Assembly: GCA_017524405.1 (NCBI GenBank)
Contig: JAFWSJ010000014.1
Location: 191,623 to 255,622, forward strand
Origin: Candidatus Saccharimonadota bacterium
GTDB lineage: Bacteria > Patescibacteriota > Saccharimonadia > Saccharimonadales > Saccharimonadaceae
Length of the DNA stretch: 64,000 nt
Reading direction: 5' to 3'
Made by a program: the position numbers and the translations under genes. Below, in pieces: positions 18,254 through 26,366 of this stretch. The notes under the pieces are model-generated. The model worked only from the letters and a program-made list of their open reading frames with translations. It made no database searches and was not told the DNA's origin. How positions within the stretch are numbered: position 1 is the stretch's first letter; the number at the start of each line of letters is the position of its first letter.

Positions 18254-19252
18254 ATGGTTAGGTATTTAGCACAGATGTTTTTGAAGCGCGACGGCAAGAT
18301 TTTGCTTGGGCTTAAAAAGCGCGGTTTCGGCAAAGGCAAACTAGTATCCCCTGGCGGCAAAGTCGACCCGGGCGAGACAGTTATGCAGGCCGCGATTCGC
18401 GAATGCGAGGAAGAATCTGGTGTAAAAGTTCATTCTTGCACCGAAGTGGCGCTAGTGGTTTTCCGCGACCTTTATTATAAAGGCGAGCCGGAAACGGATA
18501 TCATGTATGCTTTTGTTTCTGATGATTTTGAGGGCGAGCCGGTCGAGACCGATGAGCTTATTCCTGAATGGCACCCAATCGATGAGCTCCCCTTCGAGCG
18601 CATGTGGAAGGATGCTCAATATTGGATGCCGGACGCAATGCGCGGCAAAAAAGTCGACAGCTATTTCCGCTACAACGAAAAAGACGAGCTGGTCGAGCAC
18701 GAGGTAGATATCGTGCCAGACCAGTGCATTATCCGACTACGCGACAAGGATTTCGGCCTGCCGGAAGACGGCGACGAGTCTAGCTTCGTCACGCGCACCG
18801 CATCGCGCGCCGTGCTTATCGACAAGGATTACCGCGTAGCGCTCGTTGACGCTACGTCGCACGGTTATTATAAGCTGCCAGGTGGCGGCATCGACGAGGG
18901 CGAGCTAATCAGCGAGGCTCTGCACCGCGAAGTGCGCGAAGAGGCCGGCTACACGATCGAACCGCTAGCCACGCTCGGCTACGTCCATGAGACTCGCCAC
19001 AAATTCGAGCAATTCAATATTTCGTACGCGTTCCTTGCACGAGCAAAAGAGTTCGTCGGGACGGATCTAATGGAAGACGAGATCGAGGATGGCTTCGAAC
19101 TGAAGTGGTTCGACAATATTGACGAGGCAATTAAGGCCGTCGAGGCAGTCGATACTTCGAAGATGGTTTACCAAGCAAAATTCTTTACCGCACGCGAGCT
19201 CGCGATCCTACGCGCTGCGCGTAAAGTTCTGAAGGAAAAATATGGACAATAG
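18254..19252 (+). CDS. Tandem Nudix hydrolase, MTH1-like N-terminal half
   Basis: 332 residues with two Nudix boxes. The first (G35 to V57, GGKVDPGETVMQ...RECEEESGV) sits in an MTH1-like context, with LLGLKKRGFGKGKLVSPGGK, which suggests hydrolysis of oxidised dNTPs such as 8-oxo-dGTP. The second, around residues 210-235 (GGGIDEGELISEALHREVREE), is a general Nudix domain. A long upstream open frame is ignored because the ATG at 18254 lies at a promoter and begins the domain exactly. The next gene, rarA, overlaps it by 11 nt, joining nucleotide-pool cleaning with replication-fork repair. Confidence 0.92.
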   Translation: MVRYLAQMFLKRDGKILLGLKKRGFGKGKLVSPGGKVDPGETVMQAAIRECEEESGVKVHSCTEVALVVFRDLYYKGEPETDIMYAFVSDDFEGEPVETDELIPEWHPIDELPFERMWKDAQYWMPDAMRGKKVDSYFRYNEKDELVEHEVDIVPDQCIIRLRDKDFGLPEDGDESSFVTRTASRAVLIDKDYRVALVDATSHGYYKLPGGGIDEGELISEALHREVREEAGYTIEPLATLGYVHETRHKFEQFNISYAFLARAKEFVGTDLMEDEIEDGFELKWFDNIDEAIKAVEAVDTSKMVYQAKFFTARELAILRAARKVLKEKYGQ

Positions 19253-20417
19253 AATCCCGCTTGCCGAACGCATGCGACCAAAGTCGCTCGACGAGGTGGT
19301 GGGGCAGGAAGACATTATTGGTGACGGCAAGATTTTGACCGAAATCGTGCGCAAGCAGGAGCCGGTGAACATTATTTTCTGGGGCCCTCCTGGTACCGGC
19401 AAAACGACGCTCGCGCGCATTATCGCGAAGGAATTCAAGGCGGATTTCGTTGAGATTTCCGCCGTGACGGCCGGCAAAAAAGACGTCGAGAAAGTCGTTG
19501 AGCAGGCGCGCCGCAACTGGAATCTCAAGCAGCGCACCGTGCTATTCGTGGATGAAATCCACCGTTTCAACAAGGCGCAGCAGGATGCCTTTTTGCCGCA
19601 CGTCGAATCCGGTCTGATTACTCTCATTGGCGCAACGACCGAGAACCCGAGCTTCGAAGTGATTTCCCCGCTCCTTTCTCGCAGCCGCGTCGTGATCGTG
19701 AAGCATCTCAGCAAAGACGATATCATCACGGTTCTCAAGCGCGCGATTAAGGCCGAAAAAGCCACGAAGCGCGTCTCTGCTGCAGCGATAGATTACCTCG
19801 CAGAATTATCTGGTGGTGATGCTCGCTCTGCACTTGGCGATCTCGAACTTGCGCTCAGCCTCTCGCAAAAAGTCGGCGTCGAGCAAGTGCTTGAAGCGGC
19901 CGGTCGCAAAGTGCCGGGCTACGACAAAAAGGGCGACAATCATTACGATAATATTTCTGCGTTTATCAAGTCGATGCGCGGCGGCGATGCCGATGCGGCG
20001 CTGTATTATCTCGCACGCATGCTGAATGCCGGCGAAGACCCAAAGTTCGTCGCGCGCCGCATGGTGATTTTTGCTTCCGAAGATATTGGCCTCGCTGGCA
20101 ACGGTGCGCTCGATCTCGCGCTCAATGCCTTCATGGCGGTCGAGCGAATTGGCATGCCGGAAAGCGGCCTCATTCTCGCACATGTCACGACTGCGCTTGC
20201 GAAGGCAAAGAAGTCTCGCGAGACGACCGATGCTTGGTACAAGGCGCAAGATTTGGCGCGTCGCACGATGGGTCTACCGGTGCCGATTTGGCTCCGCAAT
20301 GCCCCGACCAAACTCATGAAAGATCTCGGCTTCGGCGAAGGCCAAAAATGGGAAGCCGGCTTCAAGCTCGACAAAAACTACCTGCCGGACGAAATTAAAG
20401 ACGAAAAAATCTTATAA
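19242..20417 (+). CDS. rarA: Replication-associated recombination protein RarA (MgsA)
   Basis: 391 residues. AAA+ ATPase related to clamp loaders that acts at stalled replication forks. It starts with the family's LAERMRPKSLDEVVGQ; Walker A GPPGTGKTTLARI, Walker B LFVDEIHRFNKAQQD, sensor 1 IGATTENPSFEV, then the C-terminal MgsA helical and tetramerisation domains (RGGDADAALYYLARMLNAGEDP, FASEDIGLA). It overlaps the double-Nudix gene by 11 nt and is followed by a perfect terminator. Confidence 0.96.
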   Translation: MDNRIPLAERMRPKSLDEVVGQEDIIGDGKILTEIVRKQEPVNIIFWGPPGTGKTTLARIIAKEFKADFVEISAVTAGKKDVEKVVEQARRNWNLKQRTVLFVDEIHRFNKAQQDAFLPHVESGLITLIGATTENPSFEVISPLLSRSRVVIVKHLSKDDIITVLKRAIKAEKATKRVSAAAIDYLAELSGGDARSALGDLELALSLSQKVGVEQVLEAAGRKVPGYDKKGDNHYDNISAFIKSMRGGDADAALYYLARMLNAGEDPKFVARRMVIFASEDIGLAGNGALDLALNAFMAVERIGMPESGLILAHVTTALAKAKKSRETTDAWYKAQDLARRTMGLPVPIWLRNAPTKLMKDLGFGEGQKWEAGFKLDKNYLPDEIKDEKIL

Positions 20418-20445
20418 AAATATCCCCGATAATTCGGGGATATTT
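20418..20445. terminator. Bidirectional terminator after rarA
   Basis: Perfect 12-bp stem AAATATCCCCGA/TCGGGGATATTT with a TAAT loop, shared by the convergent surface-protein gene. Confidence 0.92.
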
Positions 20446-20456
20446 CTTAATAACTA

Positions 20457-23420
20457 CTATTTCGCTACGCAGCGCACCAAATGGAGATCGCGTTTCGATA
20501 GACCCGTCATGCTAGGGCTAAACTCCCTAGTCAAATAGCCATAGTCACTACGATAATTTCTTATTCCATAATACGCCATAGAGTAATCCGAACTATTGCC
20601 GCTAGTCCTAGACCAGTAATTACCCTGACGATTACGCGAATAGGTTCCAGTATCGCCGGCACGACCAGCAACCGTGAAGTTAACTGGGAACCTGAACTCT
20701 TGCAGACTTCTGTTCGGTTCCGGTCTATTATATTGACCGATAGGGAAGCCGTTGCCACCGAGCGCCGAGTCTAGCACTGTAATGTCGCCCGTATACCAGT
20801 TGGAACCATTATTCGAGATGGATGGCAATTGCCAGCCGGTAGGACAGATATCACCCGTAACGTTCGTATATCCACCAGTATTATATGTGCCATTCCCAGC
20901 CGTCGCAACATACCAGTTATAATAAATGCCAGAAGAGAGCCATTTAGCATTATTTTCCGTAGGAGAAACCGTTGCGCCAGTCATGCCCGACGTTTCTACC
21001 GAATATGTATTAATACAAGATGCATTATAGTTATCTGTACAAGTAGACACTGAGGAGCTAGTACGATTCTTGGCTAGGTTAGTGAATGCCGTGGTCGGAT
21101 TATTAGTATTCGTATTATCAAGAGTCTTACCGGCGGGATCGAGGCGAAGGTTTTCAATCATCCACCATTTACCGTCTGCTAGCTTGGCGACGGCATAAGG
21201 TTGCCCGTCGCGAGTATCCTCTAATGCAGTAATAGTCTTGCCTGGATTCGTAATCTCGAAGGCTGACGCATTGAAGGTTTGCAGCGTATAGGCGGTTTCT
21301 TTTGGCACCCAAATTGCATACAAGACTATTTCTCCGTCATTCGTTGCTTTACTTACGAGGTCACCTTCGAAGAACAAGATTTCGTTTGGACCGTAAATGA
21401 TGGAACTGCCGTTTGGCTGCGCGTTTTTATCGATGCTCCAACCGATATAGCCATAGTCTGAGCGTAGATAGTTCGGAGCATACAAACTCGTTTCGTCTCC
21501 AGCATAACCATCGTTGCTCACCATGGCCATATCGCCTTCGCTGCTGCCGTTTCCGTCATAGGTGAGATGATATTTTTGCGTCCAAACTGCATACACGGTT
21601 TTAGTTTCACCATTATCGCCCGGTAAGTGAGCAAGCACTTCGTCGTAAGTCTCATACGTAGGCTCTTTTGCGTTAGAATCCTCAGACCACCCCTCAAGCC
21701 TATAATTACCGCTCGCTAAATCCATATATTCCCCCGAGAGTGTCGTGCGATTACAGAAGGACTTGTCCAAGGTAATCTCGTTACCATCTGCATCGTAGCC
21801 AATAATGGTTGCATAGAAACCATAGCCATTCATACCTTCATCGGTATAGAAAGCAAAGGTTGCCGTATCGCCTGGTATTTCGACGGTTCTAGTAGTAAAG
21901 CTATTGACCCAGCCGGAATATACCTGAACGTAGCCCGTCAAAGAGTCGGTCACCTCACCATCATAGACGCCACTGAAGACATAAAGCGGATCGCTGCCAG
22001 ATTCTGTTCCAAATTTAACGGTTGCAACAAGTTTGGAAGCTCCACTAATCGAAACAACATCCTTCGTGCGGAGGAAAGAATCGTATATCTGGAGTTTTTC
22101 ACCATTTTTATCCAAGTTACCAGAGCGCACTGTCTTCGTAATCGGAACTGGCTCTGTATGGCAGCTACTATCCAGCTTAATTGTATTGCGTTCAGAGTCG
22201 GTGTCGCCCATTTTGCGACCGTTGCCCATCATGTGGAGAGTGAGGTTTGGTCTTTCCCACTTAGCATAGAGAGTAACTGTACCGTTATTCTCGGAAGTAA
22301 GATTGCTAACCTCTGCGCCGTCTTCGTAGGCGACGTCGCCAGTCGGAGTAGTAGCCCAGCCAACAAAGTTATAGCCGGTCCACTCAAAGGCATTGCTCGT
22401 CAAAGTAATTGACGTGCCATACGTAGCATTCAGCGAATTCATTTCACCGGTTGCAGCGGTCTCGTTTTTATCAAAAACGATCGAATAGCGATTGGCGGTC
22501 GTCACGGCAACAATCTTTATATCTTCGGTAATCGGAGCGGTAGGATCAATCTCGTTGCCGTCCTCATCCTCCCAGCCCTCAAAGGTTAGACCGGTTGTAC
22601 TTGGCGCTTCGATTACATCAGCTTCCTCGAGCGTCTTGCCGTAGTCGATAATATAGTCATTATCGCCATAACTGACGACAACCTTGTCGTGGAGGCCATA
22701 GTTCGTAGTTAGAGTAAAGGAGTTTACTTCAGTAGCAATAGCGCTGACGCTCGTAGCGAGAACAGCCGCCGCAATAACAGTCGCTGCGACACCGAGAGCC
22801 TTAGTGGATTGCTTGTGATTCTTGATGAAAATAGCTGCGCAGACAATTAGGCCGAGCGAAGAAATAGAAAGAATAATGACGCTGCCCGTTATACCGTCGT
22901 GCGTATTTGGAGCGACGCTAATAGTCTCTGGCTCAGCGATGTCCGTAAACTGGATTGCGAACTCGACGCTTAGACTCTGAGCGCGCTTGCTCATGTCGGT
23001 CACGGACTTAACATATTTAGCCGTAAAGACAAAGTCGAATGTGCTGCCAGCCGTAATGGTTTCATCTGCGTGATTATCATAAGAATACGAGATGTTTTCG
23101 TTCGAATTATTATCGGAAATACCCTTAATGACATGGTCAACTGAGTCGGTATTCTCGAGCGTTACCTTGAAAGTTGCACTGTCGTTAAGCTTATAGAAAG
23201 ACACCTCGCTCGCGATCGTCGAATCGTCGAACCCGGTGATAGCACCAGTTGCGCCAGCCGACATTGTAGTAATTTCAGCTGCTTTAATTTTAAATTTTGC
23301 CGCTTCCGCAATGACGGAAGTAGTTGAAGCAAGAGACGCAATGAAACTGACCGCAAACACTAATACAGACAGCGCATAAGCTCTGCTTCGCCAAACGCTT
23401 TGGCGCTTCATTCTTTTCAT
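20457..23420 (-). CDS. Large surface protein with InlB-type repeats and a paralogous C-terminal domain
   Basis: 987 residues. A basic N-terminus and hydrophobic segment (about 13-40) serve for export. Residues 40-170 form a beta-rich domain; two further hydrophobic segments follow at about 178-198 and 206-230. Then come Listeria-Bacteroides (InlB B-type) repeats recognisable by FEGWEDEDGN, YNFVGWATTPTGDV, LYAKW and YGYIGWSID...LYAIW. The last 250 residues match the Fibrobacter major-paralogue type domain (KWWMIENLRLD, ICPTGWQLPS, GNYWSRTS). No LPXTG motif is seen. A role in contact with a host cell is a guess from the repeats. SD GTGGAG before the ATG; minus-strand -10-like TAAAAT upstream. 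Confidence 0.9.
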   Translation of the reverse strand: MKRMKRQSVWRSRAYALSVLVFAVSFIASLASTTSVIAEAAKFKIKAAEITTMSAGATGAITGFDDSTIASEVSFYKLNDSATFKVTLENTDSVDHVIKGISDNNSNENISYSYDNHADETITAGSTFDFVFTAKYVKSVTDMSKRAQSLSVEFAIQFTDIAEPETISVAPNTHDGITGSVIILSISSLGLIVCAAIFIKNHKQSTKALGVAATVIAAAVLATSVSAIATEVNSFTLTTNYGLHDKVVVSYGDNDYIIDYGKTLEEADVIEAPSTTGLTFEGWEDEDGNEIDPTAPITEDIKIVAVTTANRYSIVFDKNETAATGEMNSLNATYGTSITLTSNAFEWTGYNFVGWATTPTGDVAYEDGAEVSNLTSENNGTVTLYAKWERPNLTLHMMGNGRKMGDTDSERNTIKLDSSCHTEPVPITKTVRSGNLDKNGEKLQIYDSFLRTKDVVSISGASKLVATVKFGTESGSDPLYVFSGVYDGEVTDSLTGYVQVYSGWVNSFTTRTVEIPGDTATFAFYTDEGMNGYGFYATIIGYDADGNEITLDKSFCNRTTLSGEYMDLASGNYRLEGWSEDSNAKEPTYETYDEVLAHLPGDNGETKTVYAVWTQKYHLTYDGNGSSEGDMAMVSNDGYAGDETSLYAPNYLRSDYGYIGWSIDKNAQPNGSSIIYGPNEILFFEGDLVSKATNDGEIVLYAIWVPKETAYTLQTFNASAFEITNPGKTITALEDTRDGQPYAVAKLADGKWWMIENLRLDPAGKTLDNTNTNNPTTAFTNLAKNRTSSSVSTCTDNYNASCINTYSVETSGMTGATVSPTENNAKWLSSGIYYNWYVATAGNGTYNTGGYTNVTGDICPTGWQLPSISNNGSNWYTGDITVLDSALGGNGFPIGQYNRPEPNRSLQEFRFPVNFTVAGRAGDTGTYSRNRQGNYWSRTSGNSSDYSMAYYGIRNYRSDYGYLTREFSPSMTGLSKRDLHLVRCVAK

Positions 23421-23510
23421 TTTAACTCCACTTGTTTACCAAGTTTTATTTTATCATGCTTATGCTGAATAGCTACGTGTATTTTATACAACATTCGCAA
23501 TTTTGCGCGA

Positions 23511-23539
23511 TTGACCAACACGGCTTTCAATTATATAAT
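23511..23539 (+). promoter_or_regulatory. Promoter of the small gene at 23589
   Basis: -35 TTGACC (23511-23516), 17-nt spacer, -10 TATAAT (23534-23539), leader about 43 nt. Confidence 0.7.
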
Positions 23540-23588
23540 ATTTTTCAGCGGCTTAGCCGTGAATCTTCCTATAAAGGTGGTGATTTCT

Positions 23589-24029
23589 ATGAGAATGCAG
23601 GCGAGGGGTTACCCCGGTTGTACACGCATTCAGTATGGAGATGTGAGATTACTGCTCGGCAGTAACGCTGATCCTCCCGAAAATGTTAAACAACATATGG
23701 AAATTGTCGACGACCCTAAAATGGACGACAATGCTTTCACGCCGCTCATCGGCGGCGAGGTCGCGGAATGGATTCTGAAGCAAGATTACATCGTCAACCT
23801 GGACAAGTACCTCGGCGGATCCGTCAATCGCGTCAAGAAAGCAATTGGGGCCGTCGAGAAGGCTATGGGCAAAGAACGCGAGAAGTATTTGCTTAGCGAG
23901 ATCTACTATCAGGTCGAGCATCACAACGAATACTGTTGTAAAATGGCGCTCCTTCGTCACAAGTCGAAACAGCTCGAAGCAATCCAAAAACACAAGACGG
24001 GCAAAGAAGTCATTCCGATTCCCGCCTAA
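23589..24029 (+). CDS. Small soluble protein of unknown function (146 aa)
   Basis: I do not recognise the family. The start MRMQARGYPGCTRIQYGD is set by AAAGGTGGTGAT, a long Shine-Dalgarno match about 5 nt upstream; a longer in-frame start lies inside the promoter. The first third is beta-like, the rest helical and charged (about 70-135), with Cys-Cys near residue 117. No export signal. Like the genes at 10341 and 14190 it is an isolated plus-strand unit with a consensus-like promoter and a dedicated terminator. Confidence 0.83.
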   Translation: MRMQARGYPGCTRIQYGDVRLLLGSNADPPENVKQHMEIVDDPKMDDNAFTPLIGGEVAEWILKQDYIVNLDKYLGGSVNRVKKAIGAVEKAMGKEREKYLLSEIYYQVEHHNEYCCKMALLRHKSKQLEAIQKHKTGKEVIPIPA

Positions 24030-24032
24030 CTA

Positions 24033-24055
24033 AAACCCCGCCTAGTGCGGGGTTT
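24033..24055. terminator. Bidirectional terminator
   Basis: Perfect 9-bp stem AAACCCCGC/GCGGGGTTT, 5-nt loop, between the small gene at 23589 and the convergent phosphatase gene. Confidence 0.85.
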
Positions 24056-24597
24056 CAACCTTTTATGGACTTATACATTTCGTCGTCAACGACGAACATT
24101 TCAAGGTTTTTGGGCTGCTCAAACTCTTCCGTAACGAAGAGTCTTTTTAGGCTTCGCATAAAAGCGTTGTGGGTAACGATTAGAATTTTATCGTCTTTGC
24201 CATAACGACTAAACATATCGTCGACAAACGAACGGGCCCTTGCGCTAACTTCCTCTTGCGTCTCGGCATTCGGCGGCGTATATAACCCTTTTCTATATAG
24301 AGCGTCTTCTTCTTCCGGCAATTCACTCACGTGCTTGCCTTGCCAGTCACCAGGATAAACCTCGATTACGCGCTCGTCGATTATATAATCAACATCGCCG
24401 GCGATCGCCTTCATTGTCTGCTGCGCTCTTTTTAACGGAGAGCAATAGTAATAGTCGAAATGCACGTCCAAGTTTTTACCTAATTCCGTAGCGTCATCGA
24501 GGCCTTTCTGGGTTAGAACGGTATCGATTCTGCCCGCAATAATGCCCTGAATATTCGTCTCTGTTTGGCCGTGTCGAATGAAAAATAGTTTTGGCAT
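24055..24597 (-). CDS. Histidine phosphatase (phosphoglycerate mutase-like) family protein
   Basis: 180 residues. The catalytic motif RHGQTETN is at residues 8-15, the second His is in IVTHNAFMRS, and the helical cap is short. Family members are phosphatases or cofactor-dependent mutases; since a cofactor-independent mutase gene (gpmI) is nearby, a phosphatase role is more likely. It lies 3 nt after the DUF167 gene and is last in the gpmI-to-24055 gene run. Confidence 0.9.
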   Translation of the reverse strand: MPKLFFIRHGQTETNIQGIIAGRIDTVLTQKGLDDATELGKNLDVHFDYYYCSPLKRAQQTMKAIAGDVDYIIDERVIEVYPGDWQGKHVSELPEEEDALYRKGLYTPPNAETQEEVSARARSFVDDMFSRYGKDDKILIVTHNAFMRSLKRLFVTEEFEQPKNLEMFVVDDEMYKSIKG

Positions 24598-24600
24598 AAT

Positions 24601-24819
24601 TTATATCTCGATTATTTTGTCTCTAGATTTTGCGCCGGCAACGATAGCGATACCGGTTTTAGGAACGTTAAATTCGTCAGAAATTAATTCAAGCAAAGCC
24701 TTATTCGCTTCCCCATCATGTGCGCGAGCATGCAAAAAGGCAACGAAGCTACCGTCTGGTTGTTTTTCGAGACGCGCCAAGCCCTTAGTGCCGGGTTTGA
24801 CGCGGACTGAAATGCGCAT
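24601..24819 (-). CDS. DUF167 (YggU-like) family protein
   Basis: 72 residues. The pattern RISVRVKPGTK...FVAFLHARAHDGEANKALLELIS...IVAGAKSRDKIIEI matches DUF167, a small protein of unknown function often linked to RNA or stress genes. The start MRISVRV overlaps the stop of the galU-like gene (TAATG) and has GGAAG upstream within that gene. Confidence 0.88.
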   Translation of the reverse strand: MRISVRVKPGTKGLARLEKQPDGSFVAFLHARAHDGEANKALLELISDEFNVPKTGIAIVAGAKSRDKIIEI

Positions 24820-25658
24820 TATTTCTTCCCGCAAACTACGTTGTTTGCATGGAGCCAGCCGTCCATAGAGCCGCCATCGAGGTATTCACCCTTGATTGGC
24901 ATGACATAGATTGGCTCGCCAGCCTTGATGTGTTCAATAATCGGATCGGTAATGAGATATTCCTGGTCGCCTGGGCCGAAGTCGTTATCGTGGCAATACT
25001 TCACGATGCGCTGGAGGAAAGCCGGAGACATAATATATTTGCTAATGTTGATGAGGTTACTTGGAGCCTCTTCTTTCTTTGGCTTCTCGTAGATGCCAGA
25101 GAGTTTGCCGTCTTCGACTTTCAAAACACCATATTTTTCGACGTCATTTGGATCGATTTCGGTTGCAAGCATTGCGGAATCGGTAGGTTCCTTAATAAGT
25201 TCCATGAGGCGTGCGAGATCAGAAGAGCCATCGGCGTTATAGACGAGATCGTCGCCCATGAGGACTACGGTTGGTTCATCGATGCCGTATTCCTCGACAA
25301 CCTGAGCAACTGGGCAAGCAGAGCCATAGCGACTATCGACATCTTTCTGGGTAAAGAAGTGAATCGTAAGGCCTTCGCGGCTAGTGTCGGCGAGCTTCAA
25401 GCGGTCAGCTTTACCGCGAGCGATAAGGTAATTATTGAGCTTGGCATTATCTTCATAGTAAGCCTTAATCTGCGAGAAAGGTTTCTCGTCAATGACAATA
25501 TAAACATCTTCGATGCCAGCCTTGGCGCAATCCTCGACGACATAATCGACGAGCGGACGATTACCGATAGGAAGCATCGCTTTTTCGATAACCTTAGTAA
25601 TTGGCAGGCGGCGCGTACCCCAGCCCGCAACAGGAATGATAGCTTTCTTGATCTGCAT
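24819..25658 (-). CDS. galU: UTP--glucose-1-phosphate uridylyltransferase-like protein
   Basis: 279 residues, GalU size. It would form UDP-glucose from glucose-1-phosphate and UTP for envelope sugars. The nucleotide-binding signature AGWGTRRLPITKVIEKAMLP opens the protein; VVLMGDDLV contains the metal-binding Asp; GYE-like and LDGGSMDGWLHAN motifs follow at the C-terminus. The sequence departs in places from the canonical signature, so another NDP-sugar pyrophosphorylase is possible. Starts 12 nt after the membrane-protein gene. Confidence 0.85.
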   Translation of the reverse strand: MQIKKAIIPVAGWGTRRLPITKVIEKAMLPIGNRPLVDYVVEDCAKAGIEDVYIVIDEKPFSQIKAYYEDNAKLNNYLIARGKADRLKLADTSREGLTIHFFTQKDVDSRYGSACPVAQVVEEYGIDEPTVVLMGDDLVYNADGSSDLARLMELIKEPTDSAMLATEIDPNDVEKYGVLKVEDGKLSGIYEKPKKEEAPSNLINISKYIMSPAFLQRIVKYCHDNDFGPGDQEYLITDPIIEHIKAGEPIYVMPIKGEYLDGGSMDGWLHANNVVCGKK

Positions 25659-25670
25659 AATACCTATAGT

Positions 25671-26366
25671 TTAGCTTTTTCGGAGCGTTTTGACAATCTC
25701 TACCGCCTTGAAAACGGACCAGCATAAGAGATAGCCGAGCGCGACTGAGAGGAAGACGCCCATGAGCGAATAATAATCGCGAGCAAAGAGACAGACTAGG
25801 CTAGCTGCTACCGGAAATGCGATTAGCGTCATCGCTAGCGCGGCAATATTCTCGCCCCGCTTCAGGTGCGCATCCTGATAACGGCGGATGAGGCCAATTT
25901 TCTGATCTAGCATCAGCATCATGATGGCGCAAACCACCACAATTCCTGTGCCAATATTAAGCGCGAAGCTCACGCCGGCAACTGCCCCAGCAACTAAGCC
26001 CGAAATAAAGTCGAGACCGAAGAGCGCGGCGATCGAAAGCTTCGAAGCGCGACCAGATTTGCGAGATTTCGCGCGTTTTGGTATTAACAGACCGCGGCGC
26101 GTGATGTCAAATATGAAGCGCAGAAGACTAAATGCCAAGAGCGAAATGACGCCGACGAGAGCGACGTTCGGCATATCGATGAGCTCGAGCGCGTCGATAA
26201 GCATAAAATTAAAAACTGCGATTACGCCCAGCACGCAAGCAACGGCCGGACCGGCTTTAACAATTATGTTCGTAAACGAACTGCCGAGGTCGATAAGTTT
26301 TAGCCCACAAGCAATCACGAATACTGCGAGAATACTCGTGACGATTGCGATAATAAATGGGCTCAT
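25671..26366 (-). CDS. Multi-pass membrane protein of unknown function
   Basis: 231 residues with about six to seven hydrophobic segments (3-22, 33-58, 66-85, 110-130, 133-150, 175-195, 200-220) and a basic cytoplasmic loop near 92-108. No motif is recognised. Its ATG overlaps the gpmI stop codon (TAATG), with GGAG upstream inside gpmI, so the two are translationally coupled, followed 12 nt later by the galU-like gene. Confidence 0.8.
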   Translation of the reverse strand: MSPFIIAIVTSILAVFVIACGLKLIDLGSSFTNIIVKAGPAVACVLGVIAVFNFMLIDALELIDMPNVALVGVISLLAFSLLRFIFDITRRGLLIPKRAKSRKSGRASKLSIAALFGLDFISGLVAGAVAGVSFALNIGTGIVVVCAIMMLMLDQKIGLIRRYQDAHLKRGENIAALAMTLIAFPVAASLVCLFARDYYSLMGVFLSVALGYLLCWSVFKAVEIVKTLRKS

